Origin: Bacteroidota bacterium
GTDB lineage: Bacteria > Bacteroidota > Bacteroidia > Chitinophagales > Chitinophagaceae
Assembly (NCBI GenBank): GCA_018266455.1
Contig: JAFEAJ010000001.1
Span: 62,001-126,000, forward strand
DNA: 64,000 nucleotides
Direction of reading: 5' to 3'
In this document: piece after piece, positions 19,329 through 28,301 of the stretch
How the letters are laid out: each line of letters opens with the position of its first letter
How positions within the stretch are numbered: the stretch's first letter is position 1
The notes under the pieces: model-generated
What the model saw: the letters and a program-made list of their open reading frames with translations, nothing else
Told to the model about the DNA's origin: nothing
Database searches by the model: none
Program-made: the position numbers and the translations under genes

Positions 19329-20291
19329 ATGATCAAACAGGGTTTCAAAAAAATTATTAAGAAAATTGCATCACCGGTTTTCAGGCATGAGCTGAACAGT
19401 TCTGGTTCAATTGCATTGGCTTACCAGCGCCTGGTTGCGTCCATTCCCTTACCGGCTGTGAAAAATTGTGCGGGCCTGGTTTTTTCAAAAAACCGTGCCA
19501 TGCAATTGCATGCCCTGCTCTCCAGTTATTTCCATTATGCCAATAACCCTGCCCCTTTGCACATTTTATATCGTGCCACTACAAATAGACATCATGATGC
19601 GTATCGGGAATTAAAAACTCTGTTTTCAGATAAAAACATCTTTTTTACAGAAGAACAGGATTTCAGGAACGACCTCGAAGCCTTGCTGAAAAGCATAGAT
19701 GCGTTCTCGCTTTTTTTTATGACTGATGACGGCATGTTCATCGATTATTTCAATCTTGAAGAAATCAGCTCGTTTACTTCTTATGAAACTGTTCCGTCGC
19801 TGATCAAGGGAACTGACCTTACTTATTGTTACATACAGGACAGACAACAATCGCTGCCCCCGTTTTACAGGCCAGGGAACATACCGCTGCCCCCTTACCT
19901 AATATGTTGGGACTGGTCGAAAGCCGAATTCTGGTCAGAATGGGCATACCCGCTTTCCGTAGACGTTTCCTTTTTTGTAAAAGAGGAAATCAGTTTTTTT
20001 ATAAACCAGATCAAATATAAAGGCCCTAATAGCCTCGAAAGTATTTTAAATCAAAACTTCAACCGCCTCTTTTTAAAAAGAAAAGGCATTTGTTACACAA
20101 AAGCAAAATATGTGAACATTGTTTGCAACACCGTGACCTCTGAACAAAAGAACAGGAATACCGGCATGCACAGCATTGACAGCCTGCTGTATAAGTGGGA
20201 AGAAGGCTATCAAATCGACTATCTGAAATTCGAAGGGATGAAATGTGGCGATGCAGAGACAGCCCCTTTTGCATTTATAAAAAGAACCTGA
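19329..20291 (+). CDS. Hypothetical protein, possible GT-A-type glycosyltransferase
   Basis: A 320-aa protein without a confident family. Features that recall GT-A glycosyltransferases are an early beta strand followed by a charged segment (AGLVFSKNRAMQLHALLSS), a tract about 50 residues later (LHILYRATTN), and an acidic FFMTDDGMFID that could serve as a DxD-like metal site. There is no signal peptide or transmembrane segment; the N-terminus is strongly basic. It stands alone between the oxidoreductase and the 2-hydroxyacid dehydrogenase, preceded by 183 bp of spacer. The glycosyltransferase suggestion is pattern-based only. Confidence 0.5.
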   Translation: MIKQGFKKIIKKIASPVFRHELNSSGSIALAYQRLVASIPLPAVKNCAGLVFSKNRAMQLHALLSSYFHYANNPAPLHILYRATTNRHHDAYRELKTLFSDKNIFFTEEQDFRNDLEALLKSIDAFSLFFMTDDGMFIDYFNLEEISSFTSYETVPSLIKGTDLTYCYIQDRQQSLPPFYRPGNIPLPPYLICWDWSKAEFWSEWAYPLSVDVSFFVKEEISFFINQIKYKGPNSLESILNQNFNRLFLKRKGICYTKAKYVNIVCNTVTSEQKNRNTGMHSIDSLLYKWEEGYQIDYLKFEGMKCGDAETAPFAFIKRT

Positions 20292-20309
20292 TAAGCAGAT
20301 TGTTCTTAA

Positions 20310-20342
20310 TTGACCCAGCGTTCATTTCTATCGTTAATTTTG
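20310..20342 (+). promoter_or_regulatory. Candidate Bacteroidota -33/-7 promoter of the 2-hydroxyacid dehydrogenase gene
   Basis: TAATTTTG at 20335-20342 matches the TAnnTTTG -7 consensus exactly. TTG at 20310-20312 lies 22 bp upstream as the -33 element, slightly longer than the usual spacer. Transcription would begin about 15 nt before the ATG at 20363. The same TTG plus 22-bp arrangement occurs before the potassium channel gene. Confidence 0.45.
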
Positions 20343-20362
20343 TACTTGCTAATTCTTGAGAA

Positions 20363-21340
20363 ATGAAAGTTTTTATTACAAGACAAATCCCGCAGAAGGG
20401 ACTTGACTTATTGCGGTCGGCGGGTATTTCATTCACAGAATGGGCCGAAAGAAGAGAGCTTGAACAAAATGAACTGATCAACATCTGCAAAAATTATGAT
20501 GCGCTGATTAGCGTTGGCCAGAACAAAATCAACAAGCGCTTTTTACAGGAATGCAGGCATTTAAAAGCGATTGCCCAGATGGCAGTGGGGTTTGATAATA
20601 TAAATGTTGCCGAAGCCACAATGCTAAAAATACCTATTGGCAACACTCCCGGCGTTTTGAGCAAAGCCACGGCAGACATAGCATTCCTGCTGATGCTGGC
20701 CGTGTCGAGAAAAGCATTCTACATGCACAAAAAAATCATCAATGGAGAATGGGGCTTTTATGAGCCCACCGCAGACCTTGGGATGGAAATGGAAGAAAAA
20801 ACACTGGGCATATTCGGGCTTGGAAAAATCGGGTTTGAAATGGCAAAGAGGTGCGCCGGGGCTTTCAACATGAAAATTATTTATCACAACAGGAAGATGA
20901 ATGACGAAGCAGAAAAAAAATTGAATGCAAAAAGAGTTTCGCTGGATGAACTGCTTGCACAAAGTGATGTTCTTTCAGTGCACACAGCGCTCACGGAAGA
21001 AACAAGAGGCTTTTTTGATTATGGCAGGTTCGCAGGAATGAAACACTCAGCCATTTTTATTAATACAGCTCGCGGAGCAATCCACAATGAACCGGACCTG
21101 ATCAGGGCACTGAATGAAAAACTGATCTGGGGAGCAGGGCTCGATGTAACCCACCCCGAGCCCATGCACGCTGACAACCCATTGCTGCAAATGCCCAATG
21201 TGGCAGTGCTGCCACATATCGGGACTACAACTGAAGAAACACGCGATGCGATGTCAAAGCTTGCAGCGGAAAACATTATTGCAGCATCAAAAAATGAGCA
21301 ATTGCCACATATAGTCAACCCAGAAGTATATGCCAGCTAA
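20363..21340 (+). CDS. D-2-hydroxyacid dehydrogenase (glyoxylate/hydroxypyruvate reductase-like)
   Basis: A 325-aa D-isomer-specific 2-hydroxyacid dehydrogenase. The NAD-binding motif is GIFGLGKIGFEMA. The catalytic Arg is in NTARGAIHN, the Glu in THPEPMHADN and the His in VLPHIGTTTEETR. The overall sequence is closest to D-glycerate dehydrogenase/GhrB proteins. It probably interconverts hydroxypyruvate or glyoxylate with glycerate or glycolate. It overlaps or abuts the following YCF48 gene, so the two are cotranscribed. Confidence 0.92.
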   Translation: MKVFITRQIPQKGLDLLRSAGISFTEWAERRELEQNELINICKNYDALISVGQNKINKRFLQECRHLKAIAQMAVGFDNINVAEATMLKIPIGNTPGVLSKATADIAFLLMLAVSRKAFYMHKKIINGEWGFYEPTADLGMEMEEKTLGIFGLGKIGFEMAKRCAGAFNMKIIYHNRKMNDEAEKKLNAKRVSLDELLAQSDVLSVHTALTEETRGFFDYGRFAGMKHSAIFINTARGAIHNEPDLIRALNEKLIWGAGLDVTHPEPMHADNPLLQMPNVAVLPHIGTTTEETRDAMSKLAAENIIAASKNEQLPHIVNPEVYAS

Positions 21341-21341
21341 A

Positions 21342-22358
21342 ATGAAACTGTTTATCGTTTTATCCATTTTCATTTCCATTGAAAAAAATTCCCATGCTCA
21401 GAAAATCGAAATCCTCGCTTATGGCTCAAAAACTTCTATCCGCGGATTAAGCGTAGTGAATAATAAACTGGCCTGGGCCAGCGGCAGCAACGGCGCCGTT
21501 GCCAAATCAACTGATGGGGGCAAAACCTGGAAATGGATCACCGTAAAAAATTTTGAACAAAGAGATTTCAGGGATATTGAGGCTTTCGACTCAAAAACAG
21601 CCATCATTATGGCGGTGGGTGAACCGGCCCTCATTTTAAAAACCAATGATGGGGGCGAAACCTGGAAAACAGTTTATGCAGATTCGGCAAAAGGAATGTT
21701 TTTAGATGCCATGGAATTCTGGAACCGCGATAGTGGCATCGTTATCGGAGACCCTATTGAAGGGAAATTTTTTGTAGCAAGAAGCTTTGATGGCGGGAAT
21801 AGCTGGCATAAAATCCCATTTGCCGAATTGCCTGCGGCCGATTCGGGTGAAGCTTGTTTTGCTGCCAGTGGCACCAATGTGAGGGCATTAGGCAGGGGCG
21901 AAGCCTGTTTTGTGAGCGGTGGGCTCTATTCAAGAATATTTATCCGCGACAAAAAAATTGATTTGCCTGTACTGCAGGGCAAATCAACAACAGGGGCAAA
22001 TTCAGTGGCCGTTAGCGATAACCGCAAACTTAAAGGAGCACAGCACCTTGTTGTGGTTGGCGGAGATTTCAGCAATGACACCTCTTCTGAAAAAAATTGC
22101 GCCATTTCCAATGACGGAGGCAAAACCTGGGCAGGGCCTTTGCATGCGCCGCAAGGCTACAAAAGCTGTGTGGAATTCATCACAAAAAACAACCTGATTG
22201 CTTGCGGGACCAGCGGAGTTGATATCAGCAGAGACGGCGGAACAGCATGGCAGCACATCTCAGCAGAAAGTTTTCATGTTTGCAGGAAAGCAAAAAAAGG
22301 GAATGCCGTTTTTCTTGCAGGAGCCAATGGACAAATCGCCAGGCTTATCCAGCAATAA
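21342..22358 (+). CDS. YCF48-like exported beta-propeller protein
   Basis: An exported protein of about 338 aa with a signal peptide ending in SHAQ. The mature part has repeated BNR/Asp-box-type motifs (STDGGKTWKWI, TNDGGETWKTV, SFDGGNSWHKI, SNDGGKTWAG, SRDGGTAW), predicting a beta-propeller like the plant/cyanobacterial photosystem II assembly factor Ycf48. In non-photosynthetic bacteria the role is unknown; it is probably a binding scaffold or sialidase-fold protein. An ATG at 21330 in the same frame would overlap the upstream gene by 11 bp; I prefer 21342, immediately after its stop. Confidence 0.85.
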   Translation: MKLFIVLSIFISIEKNSHAQKIEILAYGSKTSIRGLSVVNNKLAWASGSNGAVAKSTDGGKTWKWITVKNFEQRDFRDIEAFDSKTAIIMAVGEPALILKTNDGGETWKTVYADSAKGMFLDAMEFWNRDSGIVIGDPIEGKFFVARSFDGGNSWHKIPFAELPAADSGEACFAASGTNVRALGRGEACFVSGGLYSRIFIRDKKIDLPVLQGKSTTGANSVAVSDNRKLKGAQHLVVVGGDFSNDTSSEKNCAISNDGGKTWAGPLHAPQGYKSCVEFITKNNLIACGTSGVDISRDGGTAWQHISAESFHVCRKAKKGNAVFLAGANGQIARLIQQ

Positions 22359-22605
22359 TTTTTTATATACAGATAAAGGCCGAAATAAACTGCGCCATTG
22401 CAACCGGAGCAATCTTTTAAAAAGCATATTCAAAATAAAAAGAAGGACAGCAACAAATTACGGCCTGTGTTCGTATTGTAATATTCACATATTGTTGATA
22501 AGTAAAAACCAGCAAATGCAAAATCAAATCATTAAATTTGAACAGCTCTGGCAAACAAAAAGAAAAATAACCGGGCTATCTATTTAAAACCTTAAACAGA
22601 TTGAA

Positions 22606-23583
22606 TTGACTGAAACAATCATCAACCTCGAAAGCGTTAACCCTATTGAATTTTTCGGAGTTAACAATGGCAAATTAGATATCCTCAAAAAAAAGTTCCC
22701 GCTTCTCAAGATCCTTTCGCGTGGCAGCCAGATAAAACTGAGCGGTTCTCCTGAACAGATTGAATCAGCTAAAGAAAAAATTGATCTGCTCGTTCAATAC
22801 TTAGAGCGCAATGGGCACGTCAGCGAAAATTATTTTGAACAGATACTTGGCGGCGACGATGCAGAGACGGTTGACCACTTCATTGACAAGCACCCGAATG
22901 ATATTCTTGTTTTTGGCCCTAATGGCAAGACCGTAAGAGCAAGAACAGCTAATCAGAAAAAGATGGTTGCAGCCACGGACAAGAACGATATTCTTTTTGC
23001 AATCGGCCCTGCCGGTACCGGTAAAACATACACGGCCGTGGCCCTTGCTGTGCGGGCATTGAAAAACAAGATGGTGAAAAAAATCATTCTTACCCGCCCT
23101 GCTGTCGAAGCTGGAGAAAGCCTGGGCTTTTTGCCTGGAGACCTCAAAGAAAAAATAGATCCTTACCTGCGCCCTTTGTATGATGCGCTTGATGACATGA
23201 TACCGGCCGATAAGCTGGGCTATTACATGAGCACAAGAATAATCGAGATCGCCCCATTGGCATACATGCGAGGGCGCACCCTTGATAATGCTTTCATTAT
23301 TCTGGACGAAGCGCAGAATGCGACCGATTTGCAACTGAAAATGTTTTTGACGCGCATCGGGGCAAATGCAAAAGCAATCATCACCGGCGACCTCACTCAA
23401 ATTGACCTCCCGAAAAACCAAAAAAGCGGGCTGGCAAAAGCGCTGTACATTTTAAAAAATATTGACGGTATTTCGCACATTGAACTTGATGAAGAAGATG
23501 TGGTGCGCCACAGGTTGGTAAAAGCCATCATCAGAGCTTATGAAAGAGAGAAAAATATTGAATCCGGGACCCAAGAAAAATAA
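22606..23583 (+). CDS. phoH: PhoH family ATPase
   Basis: A 325-aa cytoplasmic P-loop protein of the PhoH/PhoL family. An N-terminal KH-like region ([13 protein letters not shown]) precedes the ATPase core, which has Walker A GPAGTGKT (134-141) and Walker [10 protein letters not shown]. The start is a TTG at 22606: the protein begins exactly where homologues do (MTE.., then NPIEFFGV) and no in-frame ATG exists until far inside the fold. PhoL is often linked to ybeY and RNA metabolism, but no ybeY is adjacent here. A strong intrinsic terminator follows the stop. Confidence 0.93.
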   Translation: MTETIINLESVNPIEFFGVNNGKLDILKKKFPLLKILSRGSQIKLSGSPEQIESAKEKIDLLVQYLERNGHVSENYFEQILGGDDAETVDHFIDKHPNDILVFGPNGKTVRARTANQKKMVAATDKNDILFAIGPAGTGKTYTAVALAVRALKNKMVKKIILTRPAVEAGESLGFLPGDLKEKIDPYLRPLYDALDDMIPADKLGYYMSTRIIEIAPLAYMRGRTLDNAFIILDEAQNATDLQLKMFLTRIGANAKAIITGDLTQIDLPKNQKSGLAKALYILKNIDGISHIELDEEDVVRHRLVKAIIRAYEREKNIESGTQEK

Positions 23584-23614
23584 TCTTTTCCCTTTGGCTC
23601 TAAACTACTAACCC

Positions 23615-23643
23615 GCCTGTTGAATTTCCAGCAGGCTTTTTTT
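23615..23643 (+). terminator. Rho-independent terminator after phoH
   Basis: GCCTGTTG pairs with CAGCAGGC (one G-U) across the loop AATTTC and is followed by seven T residues. It lies 31 bp after the phoH stop and 18 bp before the next ATG. Confidence 0.85.
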
Positions 23644-23661
23644 ATTCTATATTTGTGCATT

Positions 23662-24063
23662 ATGAAAAAAACAATCAGCCTTGTTTTATTGGCTTTAACT
23701 GCTGCCTGCAATACCAGCCCTGCATTCAAAAAAGCAGAAGATGCACAGGATGCGGGAAGAGAATTCATTCGCGCAACGCTGGATGGCAATTACGAAAAAG
23801 CAAAATATTATATGCTTGGCGATTCAACCAATAATTACATGCTTGACAAATGGAAAAGCGGTTACGATAAATTGACCGGGCAAGAAAAAGACAATTATAA
23901 AAACTCGGATATTATTGTGTTTGATGTGCACCCGCTGAACGATTCAGTTACTTTCTACAAATATTTTAACAGCTATAAGAAAGACACCACCATTATCCAA
24001 ATCCAGAAAGTGCATGATGAATGGGTAGTAGACCTGAAACAACTCATGAACAATACCAAGTGA
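23662..24063 (+). CDS. Small lipoprotein, DUF4878-like
   Basis: A 133-aa lipoprotein: MKKTISLVLLALTAAC provides a type II signal peptide with a lipobox ending at the Cys near residue 16. The mature domain (AGREFIRATLDGNYEKAKYYML, then WVVDLKQLM) has the cystatin/NTF2-like pattern of DUF4878 proteins. An ATG at 23662 is preferred over the longer frame. Its stop overlaps the crcB start by one base (TGATG), implying translational coupling. A TATATTTG box sits only 6 nt before the ATG. The function is unknown. Confidence 0.7.
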   Translation: MKKTISLVLLALTAACNTSPAFKKAEDAQDAGREFIRATLDGNYEKAKYYMLGDSTNNYMLDKWKSGYDKLTGQEKDNYKNSDIIVFDVHPLNDSVTFYKYFNSYKKDTTIIQIQKVHDEWVVDLKQLMNNTK

Positions 24064-24440
24064 TGTTTAAGAATGCTTTAATAATTGGCCTGGGCGGCGG
24101 CATTGGCAGCATTGCAAGGTATTTTTGCCAAAAATATTTTTACGAGGCCCATCCTCATCCTTTTCCTTTTGGCACTTTTATAGTAAATATTTTCGGATGC
24201 TTCCTGATCGGCATTTTTTACGGCTTATCAGAAAAAGGCAACCTGCTATCGCCCGAATGGAGAATATTCCTGACGACCGGCATCTGTGGGGGCTTCACCA
24301 CATTTTCTACATTTGCTTATGAAAACATTGCCCTGCTCCGCACCAGCGATTACCTGTATTTCGGCCTGTATGCTGCAGGCAGCGTCGCACTCGGCATCTT
24401 TGCCGCATTTTGCGGCATTGCATTACTAAAATTATTGTAA
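24063..24440 (+). CDS. crcB: CrcB/Fluc fluoride channel
   Basis: A 125-aa inner-membrane protein with four hydrophobic helices. GGGIGSIARYF, FGTFIVNIFGCFLIG (the conserved Asn) and TTGICGGFTTFSTFAYE (the TxS/Phe-box region) are diagnostic of Fluc dual-topology fluoride exporters. One copy suffices for a homodimer. It is coupled to the preceding lipoprotein by TGATG and followed after 3 bp by a DUF190 gene, a common pairing. No fluoride riboswitch was recognised upstream. Confidence 0.95.
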   Translation: MFKNALIIGLGGGIGSIARYFCQKYFYEAHPHPFPFGTFIVNIFGCFLIGIFYGLSEKGNLLSPEWRIFLTTGICGGFTTFSTFAYENIALLRTSDYLYFGLYAAGSVALGIFAAFCGIALLKLL

Positions 24441-24443
24441 GCT

Positions 24444-24806
24444 ATGAAATTAGACGGCATTGCAAAGCTATTGCGGGTATTTGTCGGCGAGATCGACAAA
24501 GTAGGGCACACGCCATTGTATGAAGCCATTTTGCATGAGGCAAGAAAACAGGGCATTGCAGGCGCTACAGTATTGCGCGGCATCATGAGCTATGGCGCCA
24601 GCTCAAGGATCCATACCGCCAAACTGATTGATATTTCCGAAGACCTTCCCATCGTAATCGAAATGGTAGATGAAGAAAAAAAAATCAATGACTTTCTTCC
24701 CGTCATTCACAGCCTTTTTGAAACCTGCGGGCGGGGCGGCATGATAACCATAGAACAGGTGAACGTGCTTTATTATCAGCCATTGAATAAACGGGGACAA
24801 GAATAA
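24444..24806 (+). CDS. DUF190 (PII-like) protein
   Basis: A 120-aa protein of the DUF190 family, which adopts a ferredoxin-like PII fold. The core shows ILHEARKQGIAGATVLRGIMSYG, then EDLPIVIEMVDEE, then GGMITIEQV. These proteins often accompany crcB, as here with a 3-bp gap, and may regulate the channel or sense a nucleotide. A direct function has not been established. It is cytoplasmic. Confidence 0.9.
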   Translation: MKLDGIAKLLRVFVGEIDKVGHTPLYEAILHEARKQGIAGATVLRGIMSYGASSRIHTAKLIDISEDLPIVIEMVDEEKKINDFLPVIHSLFETCGRGGMITIEQVNVLYYQPLNKRGQE

Positions 24807-24881
24807 TAGCCCTGGGGGAATTTTTTAGCCCGCATTGCTTAATGATTGTTTTGGTTTAGGTTTGCGAAAACAATCCCAGGT

Positions 24882-25430
24882 ATGATGACAGTTTCCCATC
24901 CATGGCACGGAGTTACCTATGGAACCAACGCCCCCAGAGTAGTGAATGCAATCATTGAGATACCACAAGGCGCAAGGGCAAAATATGAAATTGATAAAGA
25001 CAGTGGTTTGCTGAAACTCGACCGGGTAATTTATTCTTCATTTTATTACCCGGTAAACTATGGTTTTATCCCCCAGACTTATGGTGACGATAAAGACCCA
25101 TTGGATATTCTGGTGATCACGTCTCTTCCCGTACAGGCACTTTGCCTGATGGAAGCCAAAGTAATGGGCGTGATGCAAATGGTTGATAGCGGTGATGCTG
25201 ACGACAAAATTATCGCTGTTGCCGCTAAAGACCCCAGCGTGAACCATTATAACAATATTGAAGAACTGCCCAAACATTTCTTTGAAGAGCTGAGACATTT
25301 TTTTGAAGAATATAAAAAGCTCGAAAACAAAACTGTAGTAGTGGAAGAATTTGGCGACAAAACCACAGCCATCGGGATCATCGAAGATGCGATAAAAAAT
25401 TACAAACAAATTTTTATGAATAAAAAATAA
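24882..25430 (+). CDS. ppa: Inorganic pyrophosphatase (family I)
   Basis: A 182-aa family I soluble pyrophosphatase. [34 protein letters not shown] and the metal-binding [10 protein letters not shown] are classical active-site motifs, followed by [12 protein letters not shown]. It drives biosynthesis by hydrolysing pyrophosphate. I chose the ATG at 24882, which gives the standard N-terminus, over an upstream in-frame ATG that adds 12 residues. It lies 75 bp downstream of DUF190. Confidence 0.95.
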   Translation: MMTVSHPWHGVTYGTNAPRVVNAIIEIPQGARAKYEIDKDSGLLKLDRVIYSSFYYPVNYGFIPQTYGDDKDPLDILVITSLPVQALCLMEAKVMGVMQMVDSGDADDKIIAVAAKDPSVNHYNNIEELPKHFFEELRHFFEEYKKLENKTVVVEEFGDKTTAIGIIEDAIKNYKQIFMNKK

Positions 25431-25468
25431 AAATATTATTTGACCGCCACTACAATTGTTTTAGAACA

Positions 25469-26308
25469 ATGACAATACTTGTACTAACGCTGATTATCTT
25501 TTTCGGTTCAATGCTGGCAGGCTTTTTAGGATCGCTTACAGGCTTAGGCGGGGGCATCCTCATCATCCCTATGCTTTCTCTTGTTTTTGGGATTGACATA
25601 CGATATGCCATCGGCGCCTCTATTGTAGCGGTGATCGCCACTTCATCAGGCGCAGCCTCTGCTTATGTAAAAGAAGGGATCACAAACATTCGCCTGGGCA
25701 TGTTCCTTGAAATTGCTACGACTGTCGGCGCTTTTGCAGGAGCTTTTATTGCCGCTTACGCACCTACCAACTTTATTGCCATACTTTTTGGCAGCATCCT
25801 TATCTTCTCAGCCATTTTTTCATTTCAAAAAAAAAATCCACATTTTCAAAATCGTCCTGGAAGCAAACTTGCCACATTATTGAAATTGAACAGCAATTAT
25901 CCTGACAACAAGGGGAACATCATTACCTATTCGGTTTATAATATCGTGGGTGGTTTTTTTATGATGATTGTGGCAGGGGTCTTATCTGGCCTTTTAGGCA
26001 TCGGGTCCGGGGCTTTTAAAGTCCTGGCAATGGACAATGTCATGCGCATCCCTTTTAAAGTCTCAACAACTACCAGCAACTTTATGATTGGGGTAACTGC
26101 CGCAGCAAGTGCAGTGGTATATTTTCAGCGGGGGTATATTGACCCCTCACTTTGCTTCCCGGTTACATTAGGCGTTTTGACAGGTGCCACCATCGGCTCG
26201 CGCGTGCTGACGAAAGCCGAAGCACAATGGCTTCGCATTGTTTTTGCCATCGTCATTACCATACTTGCTGTTGAAATGATCTACAATGGCGCTAAGCACA
26301 GGTTCTAA
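25469..26308 (+). CDS. TauE/SafE family membrane permease
   Basis: A 279-aa polytopic membrane protein with a duplicated topology of about eight helices. The family glycine motif occurs twice: GSLTGLGGGILIIPML near the N-terminus and GVLSGLLGIGSGAFKVLAM in the second half. TauE/SafE proteins export sulfite, sulfoacetate or other organic anions. It heads a three-gene unit with a DUF1634 protein and a second, half-length TauE/SafE protein, spaced 7 and 20 bp apart. Confidence 0.9.
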   Translation: MTILVLTLIIFFGSMLAGFLGSLTGLGGGILIIPMLSLVFGIDIRYAIGASIVAVIATSSGAASAYVKEGITNIRLGMFLEIATTVGAFAGAFIAAYAPTNFIAILFGSILIFSAIFSFQKKNPHFQNRPGSKLATLLKLNSNYPDNKGNIITYSVYNIVGGFFMMIVAGVLSGLLGIGSGAFKVLAMDNVMRIPFKVSTTTSNFMIGVTAAASAVVYFQRGYIDPSLCFPVTLGVLTGATIGSRVLTKAEAQWLRIVFAIVITILAVEMIYNGAKHRF

Positions 26309-26315
26309 CAACATC

Positions 26316-26708
26316 ATGAAAAAAGAAAAAAAATACTGGCAAGATAAAGATGTAGAATTGGCACTGGGAAAATTATTGAGATGGGGCGTTGTGCTCTCAT
26401 CAATAGTAGTATTAACAGGAGGCATTATATATTTATCTAGGAATGCTGGCTCGCTTCCCCACTATCATTCATTTCGCGGCTTATTATTGCCCTTTCATGA
26501 TTTATCGGATATATTCAAAGGGATCGCAGAAGGGAACGGGCGGGCAATCATCCAATCAGGAATAATCCTGTTAATAGCAACGCCGGTGGCAAGGGTGCTG
26601 TTTTCCATCATCGGGTTTATTAAAGAACAAGACTGGTTGTATGTGCTTATCGCTTCCATTGTTCTTGCAATTATTATTACCAGCATGCTTCTTGGCATTA
26701 AAGCATAA
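26316..26708 (+). CDS. DUF1634 membrane protein
   Basis: A 130-aa protein with three hydrophobic helices and a soluble linker (HSFRGLLLPFHDLSDIFKGI). DUF1634 proteins are recurrent neighbours of TauE/SafE permeases, and this one lies between two of them. A role as an accessory subunit is inferred from that association. ATG 26316, 7 bp after the upstream stop, is preferred to an in-frame start overlapping the permease. Confidence 0.85.
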   Translation: MKKEKKYWQDKDVELALGKLLRWGVVLSSIVVLTGGIIYLSRNAGSLPHYHSFRGLLLPFHDLSDIFKGIAEGNGRAIIQSGIILLIATPVARVLFSIIGFIKEQDWLYVLIASIVLAIIITSMLLGIKA

Positions 26709-26728
26709 CAACCTAAAACTTCTCCATT

Positions 26729-27100
26729 ATGAATATACAAACCATTTTATTGCTTTTGTTTGTAGGCTTGCTTGCCGGCACTTTAAGCGGTCTTGTTGGC
26801 GTTGGCGGAGGAATTATCATCGTGCCGGCCCTTGCTTTTATTTTGGGCTTCAGCCAACAACAGGCCCAGGGAACTTCACTGGGGCTGCTGCTTTTGCCAT
26901 CGGGCATTTTCGCTGTAATCAGCTATTACAAGCAAGGTTATATTGACATGAAAGTCGTATTCATTCTTTTTCTCGGGTTCCTGCTTGGCGGTTACCTGGG
27001 CAGCAAGATTTCTCTCAACATTTCAGATGCAGCGCTAAAAAAAACATTCGCTGTAATACTCTTTATTATTGCAGGCAAAATGTTATTTTTTGAGAAGTAA
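26729..27100 (+). CDS. Half-length TauE/SafE-type membrane protein
   Basis: A 123-aa protein with four hydrophobic helices and a single copy of the family motif (GTLSGLVGVGGGIIIVPAL). Normal TauE/SafE proteins are about twice this size with two inverted halves. The frame is intact and ends cleanly, so it is probably a real short version that dimerises, not a decayed gene. It is the last gene of the permease/DUF1634 unit. Confidence 0.85.
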   Translation: MNIQTILLLLFVGLLAGTLSGLVGVGGGIIIVPALAFILGFSQQQAQGTSLGLLLLPSGIFAVISYYKQGYIDMKVVFILFLGFLLGGYLGSKISLNISDAALKKTFAVILFIIAGKMLFFEK

Positions 27101-27300
27101 GGATACACCAAATGCAGAGACCTCAAAAGACAGAAAAAAATGGCTTCTCGAAGTTTTCACAATCCAGGCAAGCCTTGGCAAACGAGCCAACCCCAAGATA
27201 TGGCAATATCGATGGCTGTTGGGGCAAAATATGCTTCAAGGTTTTGTGAAATTTATCCAAGCCTGCATCTCATAGACATAAAATTGCCTACATTACTCCA

Positions 27301-27882
27301 GTGCAAAAAAACAGTTCTAACCATATTGCCGATAATGAACTGCTCGAAAATTTTTACCATACCCGGGACAGCAAGTGGCTTGGCCTTCTTCTTCAGCGCT
27401 ATACCCTTTTATTGTTTGGCGTTAGCATGAAATACATGAAGAATGAAGAAGATGCAAAAGATTGCGTGCAACAAATTTTTTTGAAAGTGATTACGGAATT
27501 ACAGAAATATAAAGTTGAATATTTCAAGTCGTGGGTTTATATGGTGGCGCGGAACCATTGCCTGATGCGATTGAGGCAACTGGGCAGAAAGAGCATTGAC
27601 CTCGACGAAAAAGTAATTGTGGCTGCCGAAGAGACAAAAATGAGTACCCATATAGAAAAAGAAAAGCTGTTACAAGCCATGAGCGAGTCAATGAACGAAC
27701 TAAGCAAAGAGCAGGAACAGTGCTTAACTTTGTTCTATCTCGAAAAAAGATCTTACCATGAAGTAAGCACACAAACAGGCTATACATTAATGCAGGTAAA
27801 AAGCTATATACAAAACGGGAAAAGGAACCTCAGGCTGTTGCTTGACAAAAAAATGGGCAGTGCCCAAAAAAATGAACAATGA
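27301..27882 (+). CDS. ECF-type RNA polymerase sigma factor
   Basis: A 193-aa sigma-70 family protein with region 2 (YMKNEEDAKDCVQQIFLKV, then FKSWVYMVARNHCLMRLRQ) and region 4 (LSKEQEQCLTLFYLEKRSYHEVSTQTGYTL as a helix-turn-helix). It starts at GTG 27301, the only start giving the full region 2. The next gene, encoding a one-helix membrane protein, overlaps its last 11 bp, which suggests a sigma/anti-sigma pair. The spacer upstream (27101-27300) holds nothing recognisable. Confidence 0.88.
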   Translation: MQKNSSNHIADNELLENFYHTRDSKWLGLLLQRYTLLLFGVSMKYMKNEEDAKDCVQQIFLKVITELQKYKVEYFKSWVYMVARNHCLMRLRQLGRKSIDLDEKVIVAAEETKMSTHIEKEKLLQAMSESMNELSKEQEQCLTLFYLEKRSYHEVSTQTGYTLMQVKSYIQNGKRNLRLLLDKKMGSAQKNEQ

Positions 27883-28243
27883 TTTGCTGAACATATTGAC
27901 CAATGATAACCAGGATTTCGACAATCAGAAACTGATTGATTACCTCAACGGCAAGCTGCCTCCGCAGGAAAAGCACGAGGTGGAAAAATGGATGGCCGAT
28001 AACCATATTGCCAATGATGCCATCGAAGGCCTTCAACATATCAAAGACAAAAAGAACCTCTCTTTATATGTTGGGCAGCTGAACAAGAACCTTCATGAAC
28101 AATTACAAAAAAACAAAGCCAGGCACACCAACCCAAGCATAACACAACGCCTATGGGTTTATATTGCGGCAATCTTAATCTTGGCGTTGTGCATAATTGG
28201 TTTCTACATCCTGCGCATGTTGCTGGTGAAGCAGGGGCACTGA
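27872..28243 (+). CDS. Probable membrane anti-sigma factor
   Basis: A 123-aa protein with an N-terminal cytoplasmic domain (YLNGKLPPQEKHEVEKWMADN, a short anti-sigma-like helical motif) and one C-terminal transmembrane helix (about residues 90-115, ending LRMLLVKQGH). The ATG at 27872 overlaps the stop of the sigma gene by 11 bp, so translation is coupled. There is almost no periplasmic tail after the helix, unlike many FecR-type anti-sigmas, so any signal must reach it through the membrane or a partner. Function is inferred from gene order. Confidence 0.65.
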   Translation: MNNDLLNILTNDNQDFDNQKLIDYLNGKLPPQEKHEVEKWMADNHIANDAIEGLQHIKDKKNLSLYVGQLNKNLHEQLQKNKARHTNPSITQRLWVYIAAILILALCIIGFYILRMLLVKQGH

Positions 28244-28301
28244 GTTATGGAGAAGCTTCCCCCCAACAAATGTTTTAGCCACAAGCTGCACAAAAAATAG
28301 G

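Noticed and set aside
22359..22605. Possible small gene or RNA upstream of phoH
   Set aside because: Frames here are continuations of the YCF48 region in another frame with no protein-like composition. A TAAATTTG box (22533-22540) lacks a -33 partner at any reasonable distance.
24882..25430. Longer N-terminus for the pyrophosphatase from an ATG at 24846
   Set aside because: The extra 12 residues are hydrophobic and unlike the family; the standard N-terminus begins at 24882.
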